64,000 bases of DNA from JALZKA01 sp963701205 (GTDB taxonomy: Bacteria; Actinomycetota; Thermoleophilia; Solirubrobacterales; 70-9): NCBI GenBank assembly GCA_963701205.1, contig OY969575.1:992001-1056000 (forward strand). The letters run 5' to 3'. Under the pieces are notes generated by a model, which worked only from the letters and a program-made list of their open reading frames with translations, had not been told where the DNA came from and did no database searches. Shown piece by piece: positions 1 to 8,637 of the stretch. The translations under genes were made by a program, and so were the position numbers. Position 1 is the stretch's first letter. Each line of letters opens with the position of its first letter.

Positions 1-624
1 GTAGCCGGAACGAGGGGTGGCGTAGATCGCACCGTTGCCCGCGGTCACGCCGCCGAGGCCTGACTCCAGGCTGCGCATCGCCATCTCGTAGCGCCAGTAG
101 GCCCCCTCCTGATTGGCGCCGTCGGCACCGACGAAGCGCACCTGGCCGCAGACGTACCCCACGCTCTGATCGGCGAGCGCCGCCACCAGGTGGCCGATTG
201 CGTCGGGGTCCCAAAAGGAGTTCGCGTCTGAGAATGCCAGGATCTCGCCGCGCGCAACCTCGGCGGCCGCGTTTTGGGCCTCCACCTTGCCGCGACGCGA
301 TAGATCCAATACGTGGTCCGCACCGGCGGCGCGCGCGAGTTCGACCGTCGAATCACTCGACCCGTCCGAGGTCACGATCACCTCAAAGCGCTCGCGCGGG
401 TGGCCGGACTCAAGCGCGTTGGCAACGCGGTCAGCGATCACCGCCTGCTCGTTGTGCGCGGCGATGATCAGCGAGACGAACGGTTGCGCGTCATCGCCAA
501 GATCATGCCCAACAGGGGAACGCCGCCGAATCCGGCTCAGCAGGGCGAGCGAAAGCGGGTACGTGACGTGGGTGTGGACGATCAGCGCTGCGCACGCCCA
601 AAAGGTGATCTCGACAAATGACAT
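1..624 (-). CDS. Glycosyltransferase family 2, C-terminal part beyond the window edge
   Basis: The frame stays open from an ATG at 624 to the left edge, so 208 codons are seen and the end is missing. An N-terminal hydrophobic stretch (about residues 7-28) precedes a GT-A fold: SLIIAAHNE, VTSDGSSDST, a SRRGK motif and a SDAN segment in the place of the metal-binding DxD, then TAGNGAIYA, as in membrane-anchored processive or PgaC-like GT2 enzymes. It would add sugars to a lipid-linked or growing surface glycan at the inner face of the membrane. It starts 8 bases after the stop of the neighbouring GT4 gene, so the two are probably co-transcribed. The sugar specificity cannot be read from sequence. 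Confidence 0.85.
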   Translation of the reverse strand, partial: MSFVEITFWACAALIVHTHVTYPLSLALLSRIRRRSPVGHDLGDDAQPFVSLIIAAHNEQAVIADRVANALESGHPRERFEVIVTSDGSSDSTVELARAAGADHVLDLSRRGKVEAQNAAAEVARGEILAFSDANSFWDPDAIGHLVAALADQSVGYVCGQVRFVGADGANQEGAYWRYEMAMRSLESGLGGVTAGNGAIYATPRSGY

Positions 625-632
625 TCAGGCAA

Positions 633-1760
633 TTATCGGGAGCCGAGGCTTTGATAGAGCGCGAGCGTGGCGGCCGCGACCCGATCCCATGAGTATGGCC
701 CGGCCGCTGCCGCTGCCGCGGCGCCCTCCAGGCGAGCGAGCTCGGCGGCGTCACCCAGGAGTCGGCTGAGCGTCGCGGCGAGCTCGTCGCGGTCGCCGGG
801 ATGCACAAGCGCGATCGTCTGGCCGCCGTCGCCCCCCGAAGCCGCCACCTCGCCGAATCCGCCGACATCGCTGGCGACGATCGCCTTGCCAAATGCCAGC
901 GCGGTGGCCAGGACACCGGACTGCTCCGCGTCCCGGTAGGGCAGGGCGACCACCGCAGCCGCGCGAAAAATGGCCGGCACATCGAGATCATCAACGAAGC
1001 GGGTCACGATCCGTACGCGCCCGGGAGCGGCGGCGGCCAGGCGCTCAAGGTCCCCCGGATCGACGCCGAGTGGACGCCCGACGATCCAGAGCTCCGCCCC
1101 ATGGCCCACCTCCGCAAAGGCCCGGAGCAATACATCCACTCCCTTGTACGGGCGGATCAGGCCAAAGCTCAGGACCACCGGACCGCCTGCGCCCTGAAGT
1201 TCGGAGATAAGCGGACGTTCCGGGAGCCGAGTCAAGTAGTCAAACACGCCGTGTGGAATCACGGCGATTCGCGCCGGATCGACCTTGGCGTCGCCTCGCA
1301 GGCGCGCCGCGCCGTATTCCGACAACGCAATCACCGCGTCCATGCGCTCGAGTGCCCGCCGCGGGCCGCGCGTACTGCCGCCCTCGGCGCCGCGGAGAAA
1401 ACCGTGGGTGGTCCAAACCTTGGCAGGGCGCTTCGGCATCAGATATCGATCGAGGCCAGGGAGCGTCAGCCACTGGTAGTTGAGGACGTCGAAGGCCGCC
1501 GCGGCGCGGCGGTGCCGGATCATCCCCGGTAGGTGCTCGGCCAGTCCAAGCGCGCGGCGCTGAACGCTTCCGGTTGGCAATCCTGACGACCGGGGATAGA
1601 AGGCCTCGTTGAGCGCATAGCCGGATGCCCCGGGCCGCGCACCGTGAACGAACCGGGACGTCAGGAGCTCGACCTCCGCTCCCTGGCGGGCCAAGGCCGC
1701 GGCAAGTGCGTGGTCGAAAGGTGGCGTTTGTGCCGCCGGATCGACGATTTGTACGCGCAT
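633..1760 (-). CDS. Glycosyltransferase family 4 (group 1)
   Basis: A 375-residue protein beginning MRVQIVDPAAQTPPFDHALA. It has the two-domain GT-B arrangement: an N-terminal acceptor half, then PVVLSFGLIRPYKGVDVLL and the C-terminal nucleotide-sugar site EQSGVLATALAFGKAIVASD. A longer in-frame ATG exists at 1790, but that would overlap the divergent GT2 gene starting at 1778, so the ATG at 1760 is preferred. The predicted role is transfer of a sugar from a nucleotide donor during exopolysaccharide or O-antigen-like synthesis. It reads into the partial GT2 gene downstream. Donor and acceptor are unknown. Confidence 0.88.
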   Translation of the reverse strand: MRVQIVDPAAQTPPFDHALAAALARQGAEVELLTSRFVHGARPGASGYALNEAFYPRSSGLPTGSVQRRALGLAEHLPGMIRHRRAAAAFDVLNYQWLTLPGLDRYLMPKRPAKVWTTHGFLRGAEGGSTRGPRRALERMDAVIALSEYGAARLRGDAKVDPARIAVIPHGVFDYLTRLPERPLISELQGAGGPVVLSFGLIRPYKGVDVLLRAFAEVGHGAELWIVGRPLGVDPGDLERLAAAAPGRVRIVTRFVDDLDVPAIFRAAAVVALPYRDAEQSGVLATALAFGKAIVASDVGGFGEVAASGGDGGQTIALVHPGDRDELAATLSRLLGDAAELARLEGAAAAAAAGPYSWDRVAAATLALYQSLGSR

Positions 1761-1777
1761 CAACGACGATTCTCCCC

Positions 1778-2734
1778 GTGGAGCTCTCATTCTGCATCGT
1801 CAACACGAACGGGCGCGAGCACTTGCAACGCTGCCTGGCTTCAATCGAGGCGAATTGGCCCGCCGATATCGAGGCCGAAGTGCTCGTCGTGGACAACGCA
1901 TCAGATGACGGCTCCGCCGACGCAGCGCGCGCGTTCGCGGCTGCCCATCCGGAACTCGGAACACGCTTTCGTTTGATCGAAAACGCTCGGCGGCTCGGCA
2001 AAGCCGACAACGACAGCACCTTGCTTTCCGAAGCTTCTGGCGAATACGCGCTGCTCTTGAACGAGGACTCCGAGATCTTGCCCGGCTGCGCCGAGGCTCT
2101 GCTCGGCGCTTTGCGCGCCGACCCCGCCGCCGCTGCTGCTGGCGCACAGTTGCTGGGCCCGGACGGGTCCCGGTCGGCGTGTGCATGGCGCCTGCCCGGA
2201 GTGGCCACCGCACTCGCCCAGGCCACCTTTACGCACCGGCTCTTCGTCACCCAGAGCGGCACGACGGCCCGTGAGGTGGGCTGGGTTCAGTCCGCAGCGA
2301 TGCTCGTGCGCCGGGACGCAGCGGCGCAGGTCGGCTACTTGGACAGCGCCTTCTTCGTCTATTCCGACGAGACCGACTTCTGCAAGCGCCTCCACGATGC
2401 CGGCTGGCGAATCCTGTTTTCGCCCGAGGCTGAGGCCATTCACCACGAACAGCTGACGACCGACACTGCCCAAGGATCTCGCCGGGCGGTTGAGTTTCAC
2501 CGCAACCGCGACCTCTACATGCGAAAGCACCACTCCCCGCTTGCGGCTTGGTTTGTTCGCGCCCTGACCGCCTGGAACTACGCCGCGCGGACCGCGGTCG
2601 CGCTGGTGTTGCCCGGGCGCGCCGCGAGTCGCTATTGGCTGCACGCCCGGTTGGCAATCCGGCCGCAGGGCGAGGGGGTCCGCGAGGTGGCGGCCGCCCA
2701 CAACGCGCAGCTCGACCGGGAGCGTTCGGTTTGA
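1778..2734 (+). CDS. Glycosyltransferase family 2 (rhamnosyltransferase-like)
   Basis: 318 residues from a GTG at 1778. Only 17 bases separate this start from the divergent GT4 start at 1760, so the transcript may be leaderless or nearly so. The N-terminus SFCIVNTNGREHLQRCL, then VLVVDNASDDGS and LLLNEDSEI (the DxD-like site), and YSDETDFCKRLHDAGW are typical of WcaA/WbbL-like GT2 enzymes that elongate surface glycans. The C-terminal about 60 residues are basic with a hydrophobic patch, suggesting peripheral membrane attachment. The stop overlaps the TTG start of the next gene, so the two form a small divergent operon inside the polysaccharide locus. Confidence 0.88.
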   Translation: MELSFCIVNTNGREHLQRCLASIEANWPADIEAEVLVVDNASDDGSADAARAFAAAHPELGTRFRLIENARRLGKADNDSTLLSEASGEYALLLNEDSEILPGCAEALLGALRADPAAAAAGAQLLGPDGSRSACAWRLPGVATALAQATFTHRLFVTQSGTTAREVGWVQSAAMLVRRDAAAQVGYLDSAFFVYSDETDFCKRLHDAGWRILFSPEAEAIHHEQLTTDTAQGSRRAVEFHRNRDLYMRKHHSPLAAWFVRALTAWNYAARTAVALVLPGRAASRYWLHARLAIRPQGEGVREVAAAHNAQLDRERSV

Positions 2735-3504
2735 CAGCCGCATCAGCCGAAGTGATGGCCGCATTCGAACTCGAGCGGCTGATGCACAAGGCGGCGTCCA
2801 AACGGCTCGAGCGAACCCCGTCCGGGTTCGTTTGCGCCAACCCGCAGTTGCCAATGGTCTGGGACGCCAGCCGGGTGCAGGTCGAACCCGACGGCGAGAT
2901 TCCTTCCGTCGAAGGCGTACTCGAACTTTGCGAGCTTCCCGAGGAGTGGTTCGGAGGGTTCCACCACCGCTTGATCTACATCGCTGAATCGTCTGAGGGC
3001 CGGGAGTTAGCCTGGTCTCTTGCAAAGCAGGGCTGGCAGCTTGGCGAGCAGGCGCTGATGATTTGCCGCAACCCGCCGGCGTCGGTGCCAAGAAACGCCA
3101 GGCGCGTCGAGGGCGCAACGATGCGCAACCTGAAGGGCAGACTCGGTGTCGAACAGGGCCTACCGCCTGATTCGATCGCCCAGTTCGACCGCTACGACGA
3201 GTTGCGCTCGCGCGCCGCGGCCAGACTGACCTATGCGGGGTTCGAAAGCAAAACGCCACTCGCGGTCGCCGATATGTACCTGCGCGGGGACATTGCCGTC
3301 ATCGAAGACGTGGCCACGCTTCGCCGTGGGCGCCGGCGCGGATTTGCCAGCGCCGCTGTCCTCGCGGCCACGGCGGGAGCGTTGCGGCTGAGCGCGCGCG
3401 CCGTCTACCTGTTTGCGGAACCGCAGATCGCCAAGACGTTCTACGAGCCGATCGGCTTCGAGCGGATCGGCGGCGCGTTCAAGTGCCAGCGCGAGCGAAG
3501 CTGA
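2731..3504 (+). CDS. GNAT-fold acetyltransferase-like protein
   Basis: 257 residues. The TTG at 2731 is chosen because a GGGAG lies 9 bases upstream and it overlaps the preceding stop by four bases; an ATG at 2755 is the alternative. The last about 80 residues carry a GNAT signature: VADMYLRGDIAVIEDVATL, then RRGRRRGFASAAVLAA (the acetyl-CoA pyrophosphate loop, R/Q-x-x-G-x-G/A-like), and FYEPIGFERIGG. The first half is less typical and may be a degenerate second GNAT domain. Its place after a glycosyltransferase suggests modification of a sugar or lipid intermediate, but protein or small-molecule substrates are equally possible. Confidence 0.72.
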   Translation: MTAASAEVMAAFELERLMHKAASKRLERTPSGFVCANPQLPMVWDASRVQVEPDGEIPSVEGVLELCELPEEWFGGFHHRLIYIAESSEGRELAWSLAKQGWQLGEQALMICRNPPASVPRNARRVEGATMRNLKGRLGVEQGLPPDSIAQFDRYDELRSRAAARLTYAGFESKTPLAVADMYLRGDIAVIEDVATLRRGRRRGFASAAVLAATAGALRLSARAVYLFAEPQIAKTFYEPIGFERIGGAFKCQRERS

Positions 3505-3511
3505 GCCAGCG

Positions 3512-5038
3512 CTAGACGCCGCCGCGATCCGCGTCGCGCTGGGCCTGCTCGATGGTGTCCAGCGCTCCTTCTCCGCGACCGCCGGCCCTGACGCTGGCGA
3601 ACAATGAGTTCAGGCGCGCACGTTCGTCGTCGGTCAGGAAGCCGGTGATGAGCAGCGCCGCGGGGTAGGCGGCACAAAGCCCGATCACCGCGGCCAGGCC
3701 GGCAATCCCATCGTGGGCCACGAAGAGTTCGCCGGTAGCGATCAACAGCGCCCCCCAGCCGATCGCGAGGCCCAGGCGACCCCACTCGTAAGGAACGAAG
3801 AAGAGCCGCCGCACGATCTGGTGCATCAGCGCTACCACCACTAGGTAGGAGACCAGCAGTGCGACGCCCGCGCCGATAATTCCGTGGTCGGGCACGAGGA
3901 TCAGGTTGAGCGCAATATTCACCCCAACCGCAACCAGGGTCGGGGGAAACGAAAGCTCAGTGCGACCGGTCCGGCCGAGGATCACCACGAGGACCAGGTA
4001 AAGGGCGTACAGCCCTGTGCCGGCGGCGAGCGGGCCCACAGCCTCGTGGGCGGCGGCGTAGCGATCATCGGTCAGCAGGCGCACAAGCCACGGCGCGAGC
4101 AGCCAGAGCGAAACCACGGCAAAGGTCGAGACGGCGACGAACCAGCTGACGATCAGCGCGTAGGCGCCGCGGGCCTCGTCGTCATCGGTGATCGAGTACG
4201 CGAGTGGCGGCCAGGCCAAATGGAAGCCGCGGACCAGGACCTGCATCCCGTTCGCGAACTTGACCGCAATCGCGTAAAGGCCTGCGGCAGCCAGGCCTTC
4301 CTTGCCGCCGATCACTCGGACGATGATGATCCGGTCAATGAAGCTCAGCGAGTAGAGGGTCAGCTCGGCCGGCATTGTCGGCAGACCGAACCGCAGCATC
4401 CGGCGCAGCAGGCCACGGTCCACGCGGAAGCCGAGTCGATGGCGTTCAACCCACAGCCGCCCCAGCAAGAAGAGCACTCCCGTGCCAAAGTTGCCCAGCA
4501 AGATCGCTGACGCGCCCAGGTCGGTGCTGACGACAAGGGCCAGCGTGATCGGGATCGTGACAACGACGGCTGCGATCGTGAAGCTGAAGTAGGCGCGGGC
4601 GCGTTCGTCGAGTCGCAGCAGGGTGAGCGCGTACTCCCAAAGCGTCAGCTGCCAAAGGCCAACGATTGCGAGCCTCACCAGCCCCGCGTCGGAGCGCCCG
4701 TCCAAGAACAGCTCGGACAGGGGCTCCGCGAACGGCAACGCAATCAGGGCGGCCGCGCTCGTCGTCCAAAAGAGCGAGGCAAATCCCGTCCTGACCACGT
4801 CATCGGATCGCTCGCCGCCCAGGTAATAGAACCGCAACACGGCCTCGATCACGCCGAGGCGAACGATGATCGATGCCGCCACCAGCGACGCGATCATGAC
4901 CTCGGCAGCGCCGTAGTCGTCCGGGCTCAGGTACGCCGTGTAAACAGGGAGCAGGACAACCGCGATCAACTTCGACAGGACGCTGGAAGCGGTGTAGGCC
5001 GCTCCCGTGGTTGCGAGTCGCCGCAGATGTCCGAACAT
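3512..5038 (-). CDS. Wzx-like polysaccharide flippase (MATE/MVF superfamily)
   Basis: 508 residues from the ATG at 5038 (MFGHLRRLATTGAAYTASSV); an upstream ATG at 5080 would add 14 residues that overlap the next gene more deeply. About 12-14 hydrophobic segments alternate with short charged loops. LSKLIAVVLLPVYTAYLSP near the start and the FGLPTMPAEL motif in the middle match the polysaccharide_synt/Wzx group. It should flip undecaprenyl-linked oligosaccharide across the cytoplasmic membrane. It lies directly downstream of the ligase/polymerase-like gene with a short overlap, the usual Wzx-Wzy pairing. Confidence 0.88.
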   Translation of the reverse strand: MFGHLRRLATTGAAYTASSVLSKLIAVVLLPVYTAYLSPDDYGAAEVMIASLVAASIIVRLGVIEAVLRFYYLGGERSDDVVRTGFASLFWTTSAAALIALPFAEPLSELFLDGRSDAGLVRLAIVGLWQLTLWEYALTLLRLDERARAYFSFTIAAVVVTIPITLALVVSTDLGASAILLGNFGTGVLFLLGRLWVERHRLGFRVDRGLLRRMLRFGLPTMPAELTLYSLSFIDRIIIVRVIGGKEGLAAAGLYAIAVKFANGMQVLVRGFHLAWPPLAYSITDDDEARGAYALIVSWFVAVSTFAVVSLWLLAPWLVRLLTDDRYAAAHEAVGPLAAGTGLYALYLVLVVILGRTGRTELSFPPTLVAVGVNIALNLILVPDHGIIGAGVALLVSYLVVVALMHQIVRRLFFVPYEWGRLGLAIGWGALLIATGELFVAHDGIAGLAAVIGLCAAYPAALLITGFLTDDERARLNSLFASVRAGGRGEGALDTIEQAQRDADRGGV

Positions 5039-5051
5039 CAGCCCGCCAGCC

Positions 5052-6521
5052 TCACTCGCGAAACGAGATCCCAAGCGCAAGCAGCGCCCAGGTCGCCGGG
5101 TCGATCAGAAAACCGGCGTAGCCCAGCGAATGGATGACGAGGGCCGCAAAACAGGCTGCGATTCCTGCTCGTACCGGGTCCGTTGCCGGCCACGGCCGCA
5201 AAAACAGCAGGGCTGAAAACGCAAGGATCGCCGCGTAGGGGATCAAGCCGATCAGACCTTGCTCGGCGGCCACGGTTACGGGCTCGTTGTGCGAGACGGG
5301 TCGTTCGATCGGCTCGATCTCGCGCCGAAAGGAGATTGCAAAACCGCCCGATCCCTGCCCAATCAGGGGCTGGGACTCGAACAGGTCGATCCCGCCCGAG
5401 ATCAGGCTCGTGCGGCCGCTCGAAAGTTCGGCCAAATCGTCGCGGTCGCGATCAACCGTCGTGTCGCTCGGTACGTCGATCAAGACGAGCGCAAGCAGCC
5501 CGACCGCAAGCAGGGCGGATGCGCCGGCCAGGCCGCGGATTCCAAAGCGAAACCACATGAGCAGGCCGAGCGCGGGGGCCAGGGCCGCAAAGCTCGTTTG
5601 CGAGTAGGTCAGCGCCAGGGCCACCAGGATCGCGCACGCCGCCAGCGCGCCGCCGAGCGCGGCTCGAGGTCCCCGGCGCCAGGCGATCCAGGCGCCGAGC
5701 GCGACGATCGCAAACCCGAGGGTGCGGCCCAGCACATTGGGATCGCGAAAGACGGAGTTGGCGCGGAAGTAGAGGTGCAGCTGGTTCGCATCCTGAAGAT
5801 CCTTGTTGAAGATCAGATCGCGAGAGAAATGCTGGATCACGGCCAGGGCCGAGAAGGCGAGCGCCGCCGCGACCGACGCGATCAGGACATGGCCCACGAG
5901 CCCCCTGTGCCAGTTCAGGTCACGCAGCAAGACGAGAAGCGCCGCGAACGGGCACAAAAAGAACGCCACGTTGGTGATCGCGTTGTCCGGGTCGTCGGTC
6001 CAGGCCATGCCGATCGCGTAGACGACCAGCGCCAGAGCGAGCGCGTAGCCAAGAAGGCGCACAATCGGCTCTTGACCGGTGCGAGGCGAGCCACGCTGGT
6101 CCAACTCCTCACCGCGCCCCTTGACGACCAGCCACGCTCCACGCAACCAACCACCGGCGATGACTCCGTAGAGCGGAACCAGGAGGAAGTTCGTTTCCGA
6201 GCCAACCTGCACGGGAATGCGCAGCGCGATGACAGCAAAGGCCGCGATCGCCAGAAACCCGGGATTGCGTACAAAGGTCGCTGCCGTCGCGGCAAGCGCT
6301 GTCGCCGCGAGAACGGCTGCCAGCACCAAAACGGCCGGTTGGCTGCGCAGGTCCTCGAATCGGGGCTGATCCCAGACCTGACCGCCAACCAGACCCAGCG
6401 CCGCGAGCAGCCCGACGCCAATCGCGACGTAACGGGCCGCGGTCGAACGCAGGCAAAGACCTGCGCCCGCGGCGGCGCAGGCGATGATTGCCACGACGAC
6501 CTGAACCGGCTCGGCGCTCAC
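5052..6521 (-). CDS. O-antigen ligase / polymerase-like membrane protein
   Basis: 489 residues with about 12 transmembrane segments. The large periplasmic-side loop carries the Wzy_C/WaaL signature around SSGRTSLISGGIDLF and PLIGQGSGGFAISFRREI. Such proteins join lipid-linked repeats to each other or to an acceptor outside the membrane. The start overlaps the stop of the upstream FlgD-like gene by four bases, so they are translationally coupled. In a Gram-positive-type envelope the likely product is a polymerised exopolysaccharide rather than LPS; ligase and polymerase cannot be told apart here. Confidence 0.85.
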   Translation of the reverse strand: MSAEPVQVVVAIIACAAAGAGLCLRSTAARYVAIGVGLLAALGLVGGQVWDQPRFEDLRSQPAVLVLAAVLAATALAATAATFVRNPGFLAIAAFAVIALRIPVQVGSETNFLLVPLYGVIAGGWLRGAWLVVKGRGEELDQRGSPRTGQEPIVRLLGYALALALVVYAIGMAWTDDPDNAITNVAFFLCPFAALLVLLRDLNWHRGLVGHVLIASVAAALAFSALAVIQHFSRDLIFNKDLQDANQLHLYFRANSVFRDPNVLGRTLGFAIVALGAWIAWRRGPRAALGGALAACAILVALALTYSQTSFAALAPALGLLMWFRFGIRGLAGASALLAVGLLALVLIDVPSDTTVDRDRDDLAELSSGRTSLISGGIDLFESQPLIGQGSGGFAISFRREIEPIERPVSHNEPVTVAAEQGLIGLIPYAAILAFSALLFLRPWPATDPVRAGIAACFAALVIHSLGYAGFLIDPATWALLALGISFRE

Positions 6522-6970
6522 TCGTGCGCTCCCCTGCGGTCGCAGACGCCGGCCCTTTGGCCTCCGCGAGGCGTCACGGTGAGCTTCGTCGGATAGACCA
6601 TGTCACGACGCTGTCCCGGCAACACCACGCGCAGCCGGTAGCGCCCGGCAGGAACGAGGCCGCCGTCGTCGTCACGACCGTCCCACTCGTAGCGCACCGA
6701 CTCGCCATCGATCAGGGCGCGTGAGGCGTCCAGTGTGCGCACGGGGATCTGGCCGGCGGCGACCATCTGCACGGTGGCGTCGGGCTCATCGAAGCGGACG
6801 AAAAACTCGATCTGGGCGCTCTCACCGCGATCCAGGCAGGTGCGCAGTTGGGTCACCTCGAGTGCGAGGTCCGGGGTACGAGCGCGATAGACAAGGGCGC
6901 CGACAAGAAGCGTCAGGGCGAGCAGCGCGACAAGCAGCGCGGCACCGACACGACCCTCACGGTCCGGCAT
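6518..6970 (-). CDS. Membrane-anchored FlgD-like Ig-domain protein
   Basis: 150 residues. Residues about 9-29 (GAALLVALLALTLLVGALVY) form an uncleaved signal anchor. The exported part ends in a FlgD Ig-like pattern: VRYEWDGRDDDGGLVPAGRYRLRV, where W-D-G-R-D-D-x-G precedes P-A-G-x-Y. This fold occurs in extracellular proteins that hold glycans or protein filaments; no enzyme motif is present. It sits between the LytR_C genes and the ligase/polymerase gene, which suggests an accessory role at the outer face in polysaccharide assembly. That role is inferred only from context. Confidence 0.72.
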   Translation of the reverse strand: MPDREGRVGAALLVALLALTLLVGALVYRARTPDLALEVTQLRTCLDRGESAQIEFFVRFDEPDATVQMVAAGQIPVRTLDASRALIDGESVRYEWDGRDDDGGLVPAGRYRLRVVLPGQRRDMVYPTKLTVTPRGGQRAGVCDRRGAHE

Positions 6971-6988
6971 CGGTCCCGCTTCGTGTCC

Positions 6989-7795
6989 TCACAGGCGATC
7001 CTTGCCCAGGACGACCACCACGTCAGCGTCGGGCACTGCCGTCTGGGCCTCACGATCGATCGCCTGGACGGCCGCGATCTCCAGCAGCTTCGCGATCCGC
7101 TTCGCTGCCCGCTTGGCTGCGGGCTGGTACATGACCACGCTCTGATCTGAGTCGCGCACGAGCGTCTGGACCCCACCCGCGAGATAGCCACTCTCAACGA
7201 CCTGGCGAGAGACTCGACCGCCGATCCCGCCCGCGGATGTTGTGTTGAGCACCGCCACTGAGATCCCGCCGGGGGCCGTGCCGCTCGCTGACGTGGCCGG
7301 CGAGCCGTCGTCGAGGATCTGCTGAACGCCGATCACGGCGCCAACGCTCACAACCATCGCAACGAGGGCCACCACGGCCATCCACCGTGGCTGTGTCGCG
7401 AGCCTGTTGAAGCGATGCCAGCGCGGATGGGGATCGAGCGCGGCGCGCTCCATCGTGATTCGCTCAAGCGCGGGGCGCTCGCTGGTCAGCCGATCCACGG
7501 GCGTCAGCCCCGCCGGATGAACCTCTGTGACCGCCGGTGCCTCACCCGTGCCTGGCACCGGCTCACCGCGGTCGGCGTAAATTCGCTCAAGTTCCAACTC
7601 CGCGCGGTCAAGCTGGCGCTCGGAGTTGGCCATGTCCGCCCGCGCGTAGTCCGGTGCCTCTGCCATCCAGCGGCGCAGGCGGCGCAGGTCTCGGCGCTGG
7701 GAGATGTAGAGCGGGGTCACAAGCAGGACCCCGACCGCCGACGCGGTCGCGATCAGCGCGGCAACCTCGTGGAACGGAAGCAGATCGGACCCCAC
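6989..7795 (-). CDS. LytR_C domain membrane protein (first of two)
   Basis: 268 residues. The N-terminal helix (VAALIATASAVGVLLVTPLY) is followed by a charged cytoplasmic stretch, a second transmembrane helix near residue 140 (WMAVVALVAMVVSVGAVIGV), a Ser/Thr/Gly linker, and a C-terminal domain beginning ISVAVLNTTSAGGIGGRVSR. That domain matches the LytR cell-envelope attenuator C-terminal fold (LytR_C), usually attached to LCP ligases that transfer glycans to peptidoglycan. Here it stands alone without the LCP catalytic part. It probably binds cell wall or nascent glycan outside the membrane. A paralogue follows at 7805. Confidence 0.75.
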   Translation of the reverse strand: MGSDLLPFHEVAALIATASAVGVLLVTPLYISQRRDLRRLRRWMAEAPDYARADMANSERQLDRAELELERIYADRGEPVPGTGEAPAVTEVHPAGLTPVDRLTSERPALERITMERAALDPHPRWHRFNRLATQPRWMAVVALVAMVVSVGAVIGVQQILDDGSPATSASGTAPGGISVAVLNTTSAGGIGGRVSRQVVESGYLAGGVQTLVRDSDQSVVMYQPAAKRAAKRIAKLLEIAAVQAIDREAQTAVPDADVVVVLGKDRL

Positions 7796-7804
7796 CTGAG
7801 CCTC

Positions 7805-8623
7805 CTATTCGGGCGTGGTCGCGGTGGCGCCCTGACCGAAGGTTGAATCGTCCAGACCGACCAGCAGGACCAAAGGCACGCCCTTCACGAGGTCGGCGAC
7901 CTCCGGCGTCATCGGCACATACTCCACCGGTCCGAGCGATCCCTCGATTGCGCTAGCCAGTTCCTCGGCATCCGCGTCGGCATCGGTCGCGAACATGATC
8001 AAGCTGGCCTCCTCGCCGTTGGGCGCATCGGTACGAACGCCGATCCGGAACCCTGCAGGCTCGACGACCTGGCTCGCGATTACGTCAGCGAGACCGGCCA
8101 CTCCGGACACGGGCGCCACCGGATCGTCCACCTGGGTGGCGTTGAGAACCGCCACCTTGAGCGGCTTGGGCGGTTCGGCGTCGGGTTCCTGCGTCCCGCT
8201 GCGATCCTTGCCTGGCTCGGCGGGCGATGTGCTCGCGACGGGAGCGGAATCGCCGCCCAACCCGAAGCCGCCCGTTGCGATGCCCAATCCGACGAGGCCA
8301 ACCGCGACCCCGGCGATTATGAATGCCGGGTTGATCGGCGAGCGCCGATCAAGTTCCCGCCAGCGTGGGCCCAGCGTCTCGGCAAGCCGAGTGCGAGTGC
8401 GCTCAACGAATCCAGGTGCATCCTCGCCGCTCGTCTCGCCGCGCGCGTCAGCGACAGCCTGCGTCGCCTCGCCGGCCTCAAGCGCCCTCTCGGGAGCTCT
8501 CCCGGCCCATTCCCGGAGGCGTCGCACCTCGCGCGCCTGCAAAACGATCAGTAGGGCCAGAATCGCAAACCCGAGAAACGCGGCGATCCCAAGGATCGGC
8601 CCGATGTCCTCGATCAGATCCAT
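7805..8623 (-). CDS. LytR_C domain membrane protein (second of two)
   Basis: 272 residues with the same plan as its downstream neighbour: N-terminal helix (ILGIAAFLGFAILALLIVLQ), a cytoplasmic segment rich in Ala/Glu/Arg, a second helix around residues 93-113 (FIIAGVAVGLVGLGIATGGF), an acidic/Pro linker, and a LytR_C-type domain starting LKVAVLNATQVDDPVAPVSG. No LCP phosphotransferase domain is present. The two genes are separated by about 9 bases and diverged strongly after duplication, since only architecture and the VAVLN core are shared. The likely location is across the cytoplasmic membrane with the domain outside; the function is unknown. Confidence 0.72.
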   Translation of the reverse strand: MDLIEDIGPILGIAAFLGFAILALLIVLQAREVRRLREWAGRAPERALEAGEATQAVADARGETSGEDAPGFVERTRTRLAETLGPRWRELDRRSPINPAFIIAGVAVGLVGLGIATGGFGLGGDSAPVASTSPAEPGKDRSGTQEPDAEPPKPLKVAVLNATQVDDPVAPVSGVAGLADVIASQVVEPAGFRIGVRTDAPNGEEASLIMFATDADADAEELASAIEGSLGPVEYVPMTPEVADLVKGVPLVLLVGLDDSTFGQGATATTPE

Positions 8624-8637
8624 CGAATCCAGGCAGT

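Noticed and set aside
5259..6596. 445-codon plus-strand frame opposite the O-antigen-ligase-like gene
   Set aside because: Its translation is Arg/Gln/Asp-rich low-complexity sequence, as expected from the antisense of a membrane protein gene.
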